Assembly (NCBI GenBank): GCA_021202275.1 | Contig: JAJQDI010000028.1 | Coordinates: forward strand, 129,347-193,346 | DNA: 64,000 nucleotides | Direction of reading: 5' to 3' | Origin: Bacteroides sp. | GTDB taxonomy: Bacteria; Bacteroidota; Bacteroidia; Bacteroidales; Bacteroidaceae | Shown here: piece after piece, positions 17,466 to 27,236 of the stretch | How the letters are laid out: the number at the start of each line of letters is the position of its first letter | Position numbering within the stretch: position 1 is the first letter of the stretch | Notes under the pieces: generated by a model | Told to the model about the DNA's origin: nothing | The model's database searches: none | Seen by the model: the letters and a program-made list of their open reading frames with translations, nothing else | Program-made: the position numbers and the translations under genes

Positions 17466-19334
17466 ATGAAAAATCTAAAATATATTGGTTGTAGTCTTCT
17501 ATTTGTTCTGGGACTTGTTTCCTGTAACGACTGGCTGGATGTGAATGATAACCCCAATACACCTACGCAGAGTGAGGCTTCTGTGGCAGCCCGGTTGCCC
17601 TGGATACAACATCATTGTGCCTATGCGTACGGATCTGCCGGGATGCGTGGCGGATACATGACAGGGATGATCACTTCCGTTTCGGATGCTTATCCTGGAG
17701 CTACGAATATGCACAATTATATGCCTTTCTGGGATCCGATCAATGGTATTTCCACCACTCCTTATCAGCATTGGTTTGTAGGAGCGGCGGCTAACCTGGA
17801 AGATCTGATCCGTGCGGCGGAAGAAGAGGGAGCCTATCATTATATAGGAGCGGCCCATGTGATGTATGCGTATGGATATATGCTGATGGTCGACTGGTAT
17901 GGTGAAATGCCTTATTATCAGGCTTTGGGAGACTATCTTACTCCTGAGTATGATGACGGTAAAACCATTTTCAACGGCTGTCTGGCCGATCTCGACGAAG
18001 CATTGAAGTATTTTGAAATGACTCAGGAAGCAGGCGCCACTCCGTTGAAAGATGGAGACAGCTGGAACGACGGCGATGTAGAGAAATGGAAGGCATTTAT
18101 CTATGGTCTGAAAGCGCGTTGGCTGAATAATCTTTCTAAAAAATCGTCTTATGATCCTCAGGCTATCCTGGCTGCTCTTGAAAAGGCTCCCACCAGCAAC
18201 AGTATGAATACGGTGATAGATCATGTGAATGAGACCAGTGATACGTCCGGTGATGTGCTCGCTGGGGATCCGTTGAAGACTTCCTATTTATTCGATTCGG
18301 CAGCCTGGTCCGATCACATCCGTCTGACCAAGTATTATACGGATATGTTTGAATATCCCCAGGCAGACGGTACAGTTGTTTTTGATCCCCGCCGGGAAAA
18401 AATGCTGCCTATGAACCGGCATCACATCGATAGTACTTACTATGTTGATGTAGCTATCCATGATCCTCATTTCAAGATGTATATATCAGGCAAGGATACT
18501 CTCTATTTTATGGTGACTCATGGCGTGGATGTGGTGAATACAGAGATCTTGCTGGAGGGTGGCCCACGCACACAAGTATACGACGCGGATACGAAGCAAT
18601 ATAGTGTATCGGCCGAAGGTAGGGAAGGAGATACCATTTTTGTTACTCTGAAAGGGGTATGTTGTGCTCAGGGTGGTCAGCCAGATGAAACTTTCTATCA
18701 GAGTACGGATGGCACGATCCTTTCTACAGGTACCTATTATACAAGGCCGGAGGCCCCTACGGATGTTCTTTGTTATCCGGAAATGTGTTTCATCAAAGCA
18801 GAAGTTTACTTCCGTCTGGGAGAGAAAGGTTTGGCTCTGGCTGCTTATAAGGAGGGTGTTGCTGCCCATCTGGAAATGATGAATGATAAACTGGCTTCTT
18901 ATGGAACGGCAAACAATCCGGGTAAGTTGCCCATGGATCCCGATGAGATAGCGGACTTCCTGGCCAGTGACTGTCTGGCACAAACAGCGGACGAGCTTAC
19001 GATGGCAGAGATCATGAAACAGAAATTCATAGCTATGACATTCACTCAGCAGGCCTGGAACGATGTACGCCGATTTAACTATTCTGCCGGCAATATAGCA
19101 GATTTCGGAGTTGTATATCCCGGACTGGAACGTCCTACAGGAATGAGAGTGACCGCTGCTACCACTAAGTTTCCGGGTACCTCCAAAACAGATGAGAACT
19201 ATTGGTGGCGTCGGATGGCACAGTGTAGCCATGAGGTGAATTACAATGCTGTCGAGTTGGGCAAATCCAATCCAAAAGCGTTTGATCAGGATATCTGGAC
19301 CGTACCGGTCTGGTGGGATACTGCCGAAGAATAA
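17466..19334 (+). CDS. SusD/RagB-family outer-membrane lipoprotein (rightward pair)
   Basis: A 622-residue SusD-like_2 lipoprotein with a type II signal (MKNLKYIGCSLLFVLGLVSC) and the opening NDWLDVNDNPNTPTQSE. Conserved late blocks match the other SusD of this locus (CYPEMCFIKAEVYFRLGEKGLALAAYKEGV; FIAMTFTQQAWNDVRRFNYSAGNI). It starts 39 bases after the rightward susC and should be cotranscribed with it, so its expression probably follows the orientation of the upstream switch. Its ligand is unknown. The presence of a complete SusD supports the view that the rightward susC is conditionally silent rather than dead. Confidence 0.94.
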   Translation: MKNLKYIGCSLLFVLGLVSCNDWLDVNDNPNTPTQSEASVAARLPWIQHHCAYAYGSAGMRGGYMTGMITSVSDAYPGATNMHNYMPFWDPINGISTTPYQHWFVGAAANLEDLIRAAEEEGAYHYIGAAHVMYAYGYMLMVDWYGEMPYYQALGDYLTPEYDDGKTIFNGCLADLDEALKYFEMTQEAGATPLKDGDSWNDGDVEKWKAFIYGLKARWLNNLSKKSSYDPQAILAALEKAPTSNSMNTVIDHVNETSDTSGDVLAGDPLKTSYLFDSAAWSDHIRLTKYYTDMFEYPQADGTVVFDPRREKMLPMNRHHIDSTYYVDVAIHDPHFKMYISGKDTLYFMVTHGVDVVNTEILLEGGPRTQVYDADTKQYSVSAEGREGDTIFVTLKGVCCAQGGQPDETFYQSTDGTILSTGTYYTRPEAPTDVLCYPEMCFIKAEVYFRLGEKGLALAAYKEGVAAHLEMMNDKLASYGTANNPGKLPMDPDEIADFLASDCLAQTADELTMAEIMKQKFIAMTFTQQAWNDVRRFNYSAGNIADFGVVYPGLERPTGMRVTAATTKFPGTSKTDENYWWRRMAQCSHEVNYNAVELGKSNPKAFDQDIWTVPVWWDTAEE

Positions 19335-19376
19335 GAGAATCTGTTACTGACGCAAATATCCCGATACAGATGAATG

Positions 19377-19411
19377 AAAAACTCCCGGTATGCATGCATA
19401 CCGGGAGTTTT
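19377..19411. terminator. Intrinsic terminator after the rightward SusCD pair
   Basis: AAAACTCCCGGTATGC and GCATACCGGGAGTTTT form a long, nearly perfect hairpin with A- and T-rich flanks, able to work in both directions. Confidence 0.85.
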
Positions 19412-19542
19412 CTTTGGGGAGTATTTGTTCTTCTCTTGTTGTATATTGACCCCATATAGGATGAATAGATGGATGGAGTGCGGGAGATCCGTCCTATTTT
19501 AACATCCTTATCCCAAGGCTTGTTTTTTCTTTTTATATAGGA

Positions 19543-19588
19543 TTTGCATATCCGGCGTGGTAGTGTTACTTTTGTCAGAATATTCTGA
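19543..19588 (+). promoter_or_regulatory. Promoter with overlapping palindrome upstream of the DUF3805-like gene
   Basis: -33 TTTG (19543-19546) and -7 TACTTTTG (19567-19574) are 20 bases apart. The perfect palindrome TCAGAATATTCTGA (19575-19588) sits where transcription should start and could be an operator. Confidence 0.6.
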
Positions 19589-19635
19589 AAGCTATATAGG
19601 GAACTATATGGAGAATAGATTTTAAAAGAGAGAAT

Positions 19636-20475
19636 ATGCAGGCATATAAAAAGTTTATTTCACCGGGAGCTTGGTTTGTGATGTACTATCCCTCTTCCTG
19701 GGTAGAGGCGGAAGATGGTGAATCTACGTTCTTGTTTTATGACCCTAATGTGTGGTCGGGCAACTTTCGTATTTCTTCTTACAGAGATCCGAAGAACCCG
19801 GATAATATCTCTTTTGTAGAAAACTTTATCCGGCAGGAACTGAAAGAGAATCCGCAGGCCCGGCCCATGAAGGTGAAAGGGCTTTCCTGTGCGTACAGCA
19901 GAGAGGAATTTCACGAGAACGGACACAATTTTGTGACGCATGTCTGGATCCTGGGAATGGGACCCCTTGTTTTCGACTGTTCGTTTACGGTAGAGGAAGG
20001 TATGGATGTTAAAGTAGCGGAGGAGATCCTTGCCTCTTTACAGATCAGGGAGGCGGGGAAGAAATATCCTCCTGAACTGATCCCGGTCCGGCTTTCTGAG
20101 ATCTATCAGATCAATGAAGGGTATGAATGGGTAGCTCAGGCTGTGAAGAAAGAGTTCCGTAAAGAGTTCCAGGCCATAGAGGAAGATCTTCCCAAACTTC
20201 AGCAGATCATAGACAAAGGAGATATTGCGGCAAAGAACAAGGAGGCATGGATCTCATTGGGAATTGCTATTTGCGCCATACTGGTCAATGAAGTGGAAGG
20301 GTTTGAATGGAATACGCTCATAGATGGTAACCGGGAAGCACCGGTACTGAGATACAGTGATTCGGATCTGGTGGTTGATCCGATGAAACTGGTCTGGAGC
20401 AGGGTACGTAGTGGCCTGCCCTGTCTGTTGAATGAAGAGTATCAGGAAATTTTGGAAAGCATTCCTCTGCGGTAA
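19636..20475 (+). CDS. DUF3805/DUF3806-like cytosolic protein
   Basis: A 279-residue protein without signal peptide or membrane helix. The N-terminal half (GAWFVMYYPSSWVEAEDGESTFLFYD to about residue 135) resembles the DUF3805 domain, a PsbP-like small beta sheet. The C-terminal half (about 165-279, AWISLGIAICAILVNEVEGFEWN and DSDLVVDPMKLVWSRV) resembles DUF3806. Both are domains of unknown function that commonly occur together in Bacteroides. It is preceded by a canonical promoter with a palindrome at the start site, and only 35 bases separate it from the ABC-F gene, so an operon is likely. No biochemical role can be assigned. Confidence 0.75.
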   Translation: MQAYKKFISPGAWFVMYYPSSWVEAEDGESTFLFYDPNVWSGNFRISSYRDPKNPDNISFVENFIRQELKENPQARPMKVKGLSCAYSREEFHENGHNFVTHVWILGMGPLVFDCSFTVEEGMDVKVAEEILASLQIREAGKKYPPELIPVRLSEIYQINEGYEWVAQAVKKEFRKEFQAIEEDLPKLQQIIDKGDIAAKNKEAWISLGIAICAILVNEVEGFEWNTLIDGNREAPVLRYSDSDLVVDPMKLVWSRVRSGLPCLLNEEYQEILESIPLR

Positions 20476-20510
20476 ATGATCGCTGAGAGAAAGTTGGTTA
20501 GATATAATAT

Positions 20511-22382
20511 ATGGTAAGTTGTCTGCAAGTGGAAGGACTCGCAAAGTCCTTTGGTGATCTGGTGTTGTTCGAAAATATCACTTTCGGTATATTTGAAGGA
20601 CAGCGTATCGGGCTGATCGCCAGAAATGGTAGTGGAAAGACTACTCTGCTTCATATTCTGGCCGGCCGGGAAGGATATGATCAGGGAAATATGGTATATC
20701 GCCGCGATCTGCGTATCGGATACCTGCAACAGGATCCTGTCTATCCGGAAGGACTGACGGTACTGGAGGCCTGTTTTCATCATGGCAATGCCACCGTAGA
20801 ACTGATCCGGGAGTATGAACGATGTATGCAGACGGAAGGACATCCCGGTCTGGAAGGACTTCTTTCCCGGATGGAGCAGGAAAAGGCCTGGGAATATGAA
20901 CAGAAGGCTAAGCAGATCCTTACGCAACTCAAGATACAGGACTTTGATCGTCCTATCCGGGAACTCTCCGGAGGGCAGTTGAAGCGTGTGGCTCTGGCCA
21001 ACGCGCTCATTACCGAGCCGGATCTGTTGATCCTGGATGAGCCTACCAATCACCTCGATCTGGATATGATCGAATGGCTGGAAGAGTATTTGCGAAGAAC
21101 GAAACTCAGCTTGCTGATGGTCACCCACGACCGTTATTTCCTGGATCGTGTCTGTTCGGAGATCATGGAAATAGAAAACCAGCGGCTGTATCAGTATAAA
21201 GGAAATTACAGCTATTACCTGGAAAAACGCCAGGAACGTGTAGATGCTTTCCGGACAGAGATAGAGCGGGCCAATAACCTGTATAAAACGGAACTGGAGT
21301 GGATGCGGCGTATGCCTCAGGCACGCGGGCACAAGGCCAAATACCGTGAAGATGCTTTCTACGAGTTAGAGAAGGTTGCTAAACAACGTATCCGGGATGA
21401 TCAGGTCCGTCTGAATGTCAAGGCTTCCTACATTGGAAGTAAGATATTCGAAGCGGAACATCTGTATAAGAGTTTCGGACAGGTAAAGATACTGGAAGAT
21501 TTCTCTTATGTATTCGCCCGTTATGAGAAGATGGGTATCGTTGGTAACAATGGTACGGGGAAATCTACTTTTATTAAAATACTGACTGGTCATCTGTCGC
21601 CTGACAGCGGACGGTTGGACATTGGAGAAACGGTGCGCTTCGGCTATTACTCCCAGGAAGGTCTTGCGTTTGATGAGCAGATGAAAGTCATTGATGTAGT
21701 GCAGGATATAGCAGAAGTTATCGAATTGGGAAATGGGAAGAAACTCTCTGCTTCGCAGTTCCTGCAACACTTCCTGTTCGCTCCGGAGACGCAGCACAAT
21801 TACGTATACAAACTCAGTGGAGGAGAGCGGCGCAGGCTCTATCTGTGTACCGTACTGATGCGGAATCCGAATTTTCTGATCCTGGATGAGCCTACCAATG
21901 ACCTGGATATTCTTACGCTGAATGTATTGGAAGATTATTTGCGCAACTTCAAAGGATGTCTGATCGTTGTTTCCCATGACCGCTATTTCATGGACAAAGT
22001 GGTGGATCATTTACTGGTTTTCAACGGACAGGGCGATATCCGGGATTTCCCGGGCAATTATACGCAGTACCGTGAGTGGAAAGAACGGAACGAACGTCAG
22101 GAAAAAGAAGCGGTACAACCTAAGAAAGAGAAAAATACCCGTGTCCGGTTGAATGAAAAGCGAAAAATGTCTTTCAAGGAAAAACGTGAGTTCGAACAAC
22201 TGGAACAGGAGATCTCGGATCTGGAAGAGGAGAAAAAGCAGATTGAAGAAGCACTCTGTGGCGGTACTCTTTCCGTAGAGGATTTGACGGAAAAGTCGAA
22301 GCGTCTTCCGCAACTGGCTGAGCTGATCGATGAAAAAACCTTTCGGTGGATGGAACTCAGTGAAATAGAGAGTGGATCGTAG
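20511..22382 (+). CDS. ABC-F family ATPase (Uup-like)
   Basis: A 623-residue soluble protein with two ABC ATPase domains and no membrane segments. Walker A motifs are GLIARNGSGKTTLL and GIVGNNGTGKSTF, signature motifs are LSGGQLKRVAL and LSGGERRRLYL, and both Walker B motifs read LLILDEPTNHLDL or FLILDEPTNDLDI. A linker between the domains is rich in charged helix (YLEKRQERVDAFRTEIERANNLYKTELEWMRR). A C-terminal charged coiled-coil (about residues 530-623) matches the Uup subtype. ABC-F proteins bind the ribosome E site or branched DNA; Uup has been linked to both. Housekeeping function is more likely than antibiotic resistance. Confidence 0.9.
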   Translation: MVSCLQVEGLAKSFGDLVLFENITFGIFEGQRIGLIARNGSGKTTLLHILAGREGYDQGNMVYRRDLRIGYLQQDPVYPEGLTVLEACFHHGNATVELIREYERCMQTEGHPGLEGLLSRMEQEKAWEYEQKAKQILTQLKIQDFDRPIRELSGGQLKRVALANALITEPDLLILDEPTNHLDLDMIEWLEEYLRRTKLSLLMVTHDRYFLDRVCSEIMEIENQRLYQYKGNYSYYLEKRQERVDAFRTEIERANNLYKTELEWMRRMPQARGHKAKYREDAFYELEKVAKQRIRDDQVRLNVKASYIGSKIFEAEHLYKSFGQVKILEDFSYVFARYEKMGIVGNNGTGKSTFIKILTGHLSPDSGRLDIGETVRFGYYSQEGLAFDEQMKVIDVVQDIAEVIELGNGKKLSASQFLQHFLFAPETQHNYVYKLSGGERRRLYLCTVLMRNPNFLILDEPTNDLDILTLNVLEDYLRNFKGCLIVVSHDRYFMDKVVDHLLVFNGQGDIRDFPGNYTQYREWKERNERQEKEAVQPKKEKNTRVRLNEKRKMSFKEKREFEQLEQEISDLEEEKKQIEEALCGGTLSVEDLTEKSKRLPQLAELIDEKTFRWMELSEIESGS

Positions 22383-22423
22383 AAGATCCGGTACGGATAA
22401 AACCTTTTTATATAACGGCACCT

Positions 22424-23266
22424 ATGAATCTAACCAATTATCACAGTCATTGTAGCTTTTGCGATGGGAAAGCTCCTCTCGAAGACTTTGTCCGTGAAGC
22501 GATCCGTCAGGGATTCGCTTCGTACGGGATCTCTTCACATGCTCCTCTGCCTTTCTCTACCCGGTGGAATATGGAAAGCACCCGGATGGATGCTTATTTG
22601 AGAGAATGTCAGCAACTGAAACAGAAGTATGCCGGGCAGATCGAACTTTATGTGGGATTGGAAATTGACTATCTCAATGAAGAAACTCATCCGGCAACGG
22701 ATTATTTCCGTTCCTTACCGCTCGACTACCGGATCGGTTCTGTACATCTGCTCTATAACTCACATGGAGAGAGGGTGGATGTGGATGTTACGGCTGATAA
22801 ATTTCGTATATTGGTAGATCAACAGTTTCAGGGGGATGTGGAGGCGCTGGTGCGGCAATACTACCAATCTATGACGCGTATGCTGGAAAGGGGTGGATTC
22901 GATGTGATCGGGCATGCTGATAAGATCCATTATAACATTTCCTGTTACGACCCTGCTATTCCCGGACAACCCTGGTACAGGGAGCTTGTTTGTTCTTTTT
23001 TCCATACTGCTTCTGTGAAAGGATATATAGTAGAGATCAATACAAAGGCGTTTGAGGCGTTCGGCGTCTTCTATCCTTCCGCACAGGATTTCCCTTTGTT
23101 GTATTCTTTAGATATTCCGGTAGTTGTAAATAGTGATGCACATTATCCGGATCGTATCAATAGTGGCAGACGGGAAGCCCTTACGAGTTTGTATCAGAGT
23201 GGCTTTCGTGAGGTTATGGAGATCCGTCAGAGAAAATGGATTTCCGTAGCCATTGATCTTTCCTGA
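22424..23266 (+). CDS. PHP-family histidinol-phosphatase (HisK/HisJ type)
   Basis: A 280-residue metal-dependent phosphatase. PHP motifs are present in order: NYHSHCSFCDGK (HxH), ISSHAP, GLEIDY, IGSVHLL, GHADKIHYN and VVNSDAHYP. Length and motif spacing fit the histidinol-phosphatase branch that hydrolyses L-histidinol phosphate in histidine biosynthesis. No other his genes are nearby; the gene instead follows the ABC-F gene by 41 bases, so the substrate assignment rests on the family only. Start chosen at the ATG giving MNLTNYHSHC, as is usual in this family. Confidence 0.85.
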   Translation: MNLTNYHSHCSFCDGKAPLEDFVREAIRQGFASYGISSHAPLPFSTRWNMESTRMDAYLRECQQLKQKYAGQIELYVGLEIDYLNEETHPATDYFRSLPLDYRIGSVHLLYNSHGERVDVDVTADKFRILVDQQFQGDVEALVRQYYQSMTRMLERGGFDVIGHADKIHYNISCYDPAIPGQPWYRELVCSFFHTASVKGYIVEINTKAFEAFGVFYPSAQDFPLLYSLDIPVVVNSDAHYPDRINSGRREALTSLYQSGFREVMEIRQRKWISVAIDLS

Positions 23267-24202
23267 TCAGGGATCTCTGTCCGTATCCGGTATTCATATG
23301 TTCCTTGCCAGTGTGTATGTATCGTTATTAATTTCAGGAGCATCTGAATAATCAGATACTATGTAGTAATTACGAATGTCTCTGTATTTCTATACATAAA
23401 AAGAATATATGCTGTTTCATGTGGATATTTTTTTTCATAAATCGTTCTTCTTTTCTTGCAGAACTATACACTCTTCTTTTGCCCGATCTCTTTTTTATGA
23501 TAGGATTTATCACGATATTAAAAAATATCTTATATCTTTTATCTGCATAGATTCTTAATGATAGTTCTGTAATTCCCCTGCTTTTTCTGCCATACAGTTA
23601 TTTTTTTACTGTATACATTATGTATTTCACATATTTTTATTAATTTCTATTATTCTTTCTGGTTTTATCAAAATGATAGAACTCTACTATCTAAAGAAGA
23701 TATATGATCAATAAATGTCGCTTAGTCAGGTGCTTATTCTTTGTATTTGAAGAGATACATATTAAAGAAGTTTGTTCCTTAGTTGTATATTTACAGAGGT
23801 AGTCACGTTGTCTGTCTGCAGAATAACCGCCCTAAGCAGCAGTCGCATGTTTTTGTCTCAAAAGGAAATACTTTGTAGAATATATTTCTGATCTTTTTCT
23901 GTGTTTTAAGGTATGTATTGTATCGTGTCGTTGTTGTCTTCTGCCTGATCCTTATCTATTATAGAAGTTTGTAATGCCCGGGGAACTGTATGTGCCCGGG
24001 CTGAATGAAATGTGATATGAACTAAAGATCAGTTCAATGATACTCTTAATATATATCCGGCATACCATGATGTATGGTATGCATATAATTTAGTCGACAG
24101 AAAATGAGGGGGGCAGGTATTCTTTAGGGCTCAGACAAACCTTCGTGCTATTTTGTGTAGAAATCCTAGGGTTAATATAGAATATAATAACTAAAGAGTA
24201 AA

Positions 24203-24265
24203 TATCTTTGTTTTCAAGATCTCTCTCTGTACTGCGACATGTAGACTGGGAGAGATCTTTTTATT
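24203..24265 (+). ncRNA. Possible very short RNA: promoter box directly followed by terminator hairpin
   Basis: TATCTTTG (24203-24210) matches a -7 box. Within six bases begins AAGATCTCTC (24216-24225), which pairs with GAGAGATCTT (24250-24259) and is followed by T-rich sequence. A transcript would be only about 50 bases. No clear -33 element is present. Confidence 0.35.
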
Positions 24266-25070
24266 TATACCTTTTGAATTATCATGGTTTTGTAATGAAT
24301 ATATACTGTATGAATAAGGTTATCGTTCTACTTATGTTTCTTGAACAAAAGCACTTATCTGTCAGTGTTTGTTCATGTAGGATAATAAAGTTTAATTTTA
24401 TAAGGGAAGTACCAGGAAAGCACGGATATAGATCAATTGTTTCCGTCTTCAGACGGACTGTGAACAACACTTATTAAAAAAGGAAGGAGGTTACTATGAA
24501 AACATAAAGATGAATTCAGGATAAAGTGTTGCTGATCAGGAATATTTTATCAGCCGTGAATCCTCATCTCTCCGGAAGTTTTTCGGGAAAAGACGTACGG
24601 ATACCGGCAAACTATAGAAACAAAATAGTTGGCATATACGCAACACATAGAACATGGCAATACTGTATTTATATTTAAGTTAAAAGTAAAATAAGCTATG
24701 TATTGAATAGAGAATGTTGCTTTGATTTAAAATATATACAACTAAGATCTATTTTCCACAATCTTTCTGATATGGATAGAATTTGGTTTTTAAGCTGGAT
24801 TTACATTTGGCATGATACATATTCGTTTAGGGATTCTTCATTCCGGGACCACAGGAAATGAAAATCCCTTTGTGATATTTTATGATGTGGGTAATGAAGG
24901 AATAAAAATGATTTCCGGATTTGTATATCGGTTAGGATTAGTCGTGAAAATATCTTACGCCTTTGGTGGGCAATTAGACTTGTTTTATCTGTTTTGTAGG
25001 TTAAAATAACTTTTAAGTGTATAAATAGATACCTTAATTTCAGTAAGACAGATAATGTAAAAAGTACTAA

Positions 25071-25155
25071 TTGTCCACTAACTGTTTGTGATTATGAAAA
25101 ATATTTTGTTAGAGATCAACTATTTAAAATTTTTATTTCCCATTTATTTTGTCCA
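25071..25155 (+). promoter_or_regulatory. TTGTCCA motifs upstream of the TPR/HTH regulator
   Basis: Two copies (25071-25077 and 25149-25155) precede the regulator gene. Two more lie behind it (26955-26961 and 27033-27039), before the DUF3244 gene. They are candidate binding sites, without direct proof. Confidence 0.3.
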
Positions 25156-25281
25156 TAAGGTAAATGCTGATCGTTTCATTTTTTTTATCAAAAATTGCAT
25201 TGGAAACTGTCCGGTAAAATTCTTTGGAAAAGTTGTTGGGAATAAAAATTAACAATAAACACATAAAAAGATAAAACTATA

Positions 25282-26941
25282 ATGAAAATTATAAAGATTA
25301 ATGTCTTAATTGTAGTTCTTGTTTATGCAAGTTGTAGTCCTGGCCCCGGGAACATGTGTAATGTACTTAGGCAGGCGGAAATGTTCATTCATTTCCATCC
25401 CGATAGCGCTCTTTACATATTAGAAAATATAGAATATCCTGAGCGTCTCACAGGCAGGCAACAGGCAGATTATGCACTTTTGCTTACTCAGACGAAGGAC
25501 AGGATGCGTTATGGCTTCACCAGTGATTCGCTGATCTCTTTAGCTGTAACCTATTACGATCAACATCCGGATCTGAACAGGCGTGGGAAAGCCTATTTCT
25601 ATTCAGGTAGGGTGAAGTCGGAGTTAGGGAAAAGTGAAGAGGCTATGGAATATTTCCTGAAAGCCCGGCAGATCTTTGAACATACGGATGAGTATAAGTT
25701 TATGGGGATGATCCATGAGGAGATCGGATGGCTCAACAGAAATGCTGATTTGTTGGATAAAGCTATTATGAATTATTTATCTGCTTTATCCTATCATCAA
25801 TTGAATCAGGATACTGTGAGTATGTGTTTCGCTTATGATCATCTGGCATTTACCTATTTGCTGGACAATGATGTGGCTCATGCACAAACGTATTATGAAA
25901 AAGCGTTAGAACTTTTAGGAGATGATGATCAGCATGATAAATATCCTTATCTGGTGCAGGGCCTGGGTCTGGTTTTCCGTAAGAAAGGAGAAGATATAAA
26001 AGCTGCAGAGTATTTTGATATCGCAGAGCAGTTTTATAAAGGGGAAGATCTGTCTGCTTTTTATTTATCAAGAGCAAAATTGTTCTTGTCTATGGATCAG
26101 ATAGATGACGCCAAAGAATATTTTCATAAATGTCTGAATTCTTCTTTCGACCATACGAAAATGGATGCTTGTAACTATTTGTATGGAATAGAAAAACAGC
26201 TGCATAATTATAAAGATGCTTTGGCTTATAAAGAGCAGTATGATTCGCTATACAATAGTTCTCAGCAGAGGAAACATCAGAAAGAATTGCTGGAATTGCA
26301 ACATGTATATGAATATGAAAAATGGAAACAGTTGAAGCAGTGTAAACTTGAAAAACTTGTCATCTTAATTCTGATAGGTACTTGCTTGTTGGTGGGTTTG
26401 ATCCACAAGCTGATCGAATACAGAAAAAGATTAAAAGATCAACGTTACATTATTCATCGCTTAAAACAAAAAATTGTTGAACATGAAAAACATACAAAGA
26501 AAATGGAAACAGAACAAATGATGAACGCAGAAAAAAACAAAAGAAAAATTCAAGAAGTTATATAATCAGATCTCTTATCTCTCTATGGAAGTAGAGCGTC
26601 GGAAAGAGAATGTCTATATCGATGGGTTCAAAGCGTTTCTGTATCTGATGAAAAAGGGAGTGAAGAAAGATTTTGATAAAAATCAGGCATTGAAAGAGAT
26701 ACAGGAGATGGTCGATATCACGAACCGGCAATTTGTAACTCGTCTGAAGGAAGCCTATCCCAAGTTGTCCACTCATGATCTTCAGTTTGCTTCTTTGCTG
26801 CGGCTTGGAGTAGAAAAGGAGGGAATCGCTGAGATCTTTGTGATCGATCCTCATTCTATTTTCAGGAAGAAGACAAGATTTAGTAAGAAATTGGGACTTA
26901 ATAATGCTCATGAGCTGGATGAATTTATCAGAAAATTCTGA
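25282..26941 (+). pseudogene. TPR-repeat transcriptional regulator with C-terminal HTH, split by a +1 frameshift
   Basis: The first frame (25282-26565) encodes a lipoprotein-like signal (MKIIKINVLIVVLVYASC), several TPR repeats (GKAYFYSGRVKSELGKSEEAMEYFLKARQIF), one membrane helix (LVILILIGTCLLVGLIHKLI) and a coiled coil. It stops prematurely. The DNA-binding part continues one frame over, from about 26525 to 26941, as KLYNQISYLSMEVERRKENV... and a LuxR-like helix-turn-helix (LSTHDLQFASLLRLGVEKEGIAEIF). Removing one A from the run of seven at 26531-26537 joins both parts into one ~553-residue protein, the normal size of this Bacteroidales regulator family. Such regulators usually sit beside DUF3244 genes, as here. 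Lesion, phase variation or read error are all possible. Confidence 0.82.
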
Positions 26942-27072
26942 AAAAATATTTGATTTGTCCAGTAATCAGACAAATGTTAAAGATGTAAAGTTTTATTATC
27001 TAGCCGTTTGTTTGTTGAATTTAAAGAAAAATTTGTCCACTTCTGTTTTCTTAAAAAAAGAATAAATGAGTT

Positions 27073-27080
27073 TAACTTTG
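27073..27080 (+). promoter_or_regulatory. Promoter -7 box upstream of the first DUF3244 gene
   Basis: TAACTTTG fits TAnnTTTG, about 160 bases before the ATG. It follows two TTGTCCA motifs, so it may be controlled by the adjacent regulator. Confidence 0.45.
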
Positions 27081-27236
27081 CCAACGAAATGACCGGGTTT
27101 ATAATTTTATAAAACTTATACTTAACAGATAACAGAAAAATAGTAAAAATAGGTTTGATGAGAAGACAACTTTACCGGCTCATCATCCATGTAACAGATG
27201 TCTTTTATCGCCTTATAATGTAAATACAAATTTTAT

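Larger units (their letters stand above)
23267..25281. other. 2-kb AT-rich region without a convincing gene
   Basis: No frame here has a credible protein. Short frames at 24208-24477 and 24812-25009 lack recognisable features. What can be seen: an inverted repeat GCCCGGG/CCCGGGC around 23973-24001, a hairpin TGAACT/AGTTCA near 24017-24035, a promoter-terminator pair at 24203-24262, a strong AGGAGG followed by a three-codon frame (ATG AAA ACA TAA) at 24496-24507, and TTGTCCA motifs at 25071 and 25149. Confidence 0.5.

Noticed and set aside
24208..24477. 89-codon frame in the gene desert
   Set aside because: It starts inside the promoter-terminator pair, has no domain or signal peptide pattern and overlaps a comparable antisense frame.
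24484..24507. Strong AGGAGG followed by ATG AAA ACA TAA
   Set aside because: Only three codons; Bacteroidetes seldom depend on such a site. Possibly a decayed peptide gene, but unprovable here.
24812..25009. 65-codon frame in the gene desert
   Set aside because: No recognisable features, in A/T-rich DNA; coding cannot be supported.
26528..26538. Programmed -1 frameshift in the TPR/HTH regulator at its A AAA AAC
   Set aside because: The heptamer is in phase, but the HTH part lies in the +1 frame, so a -1 shift would not reach it.
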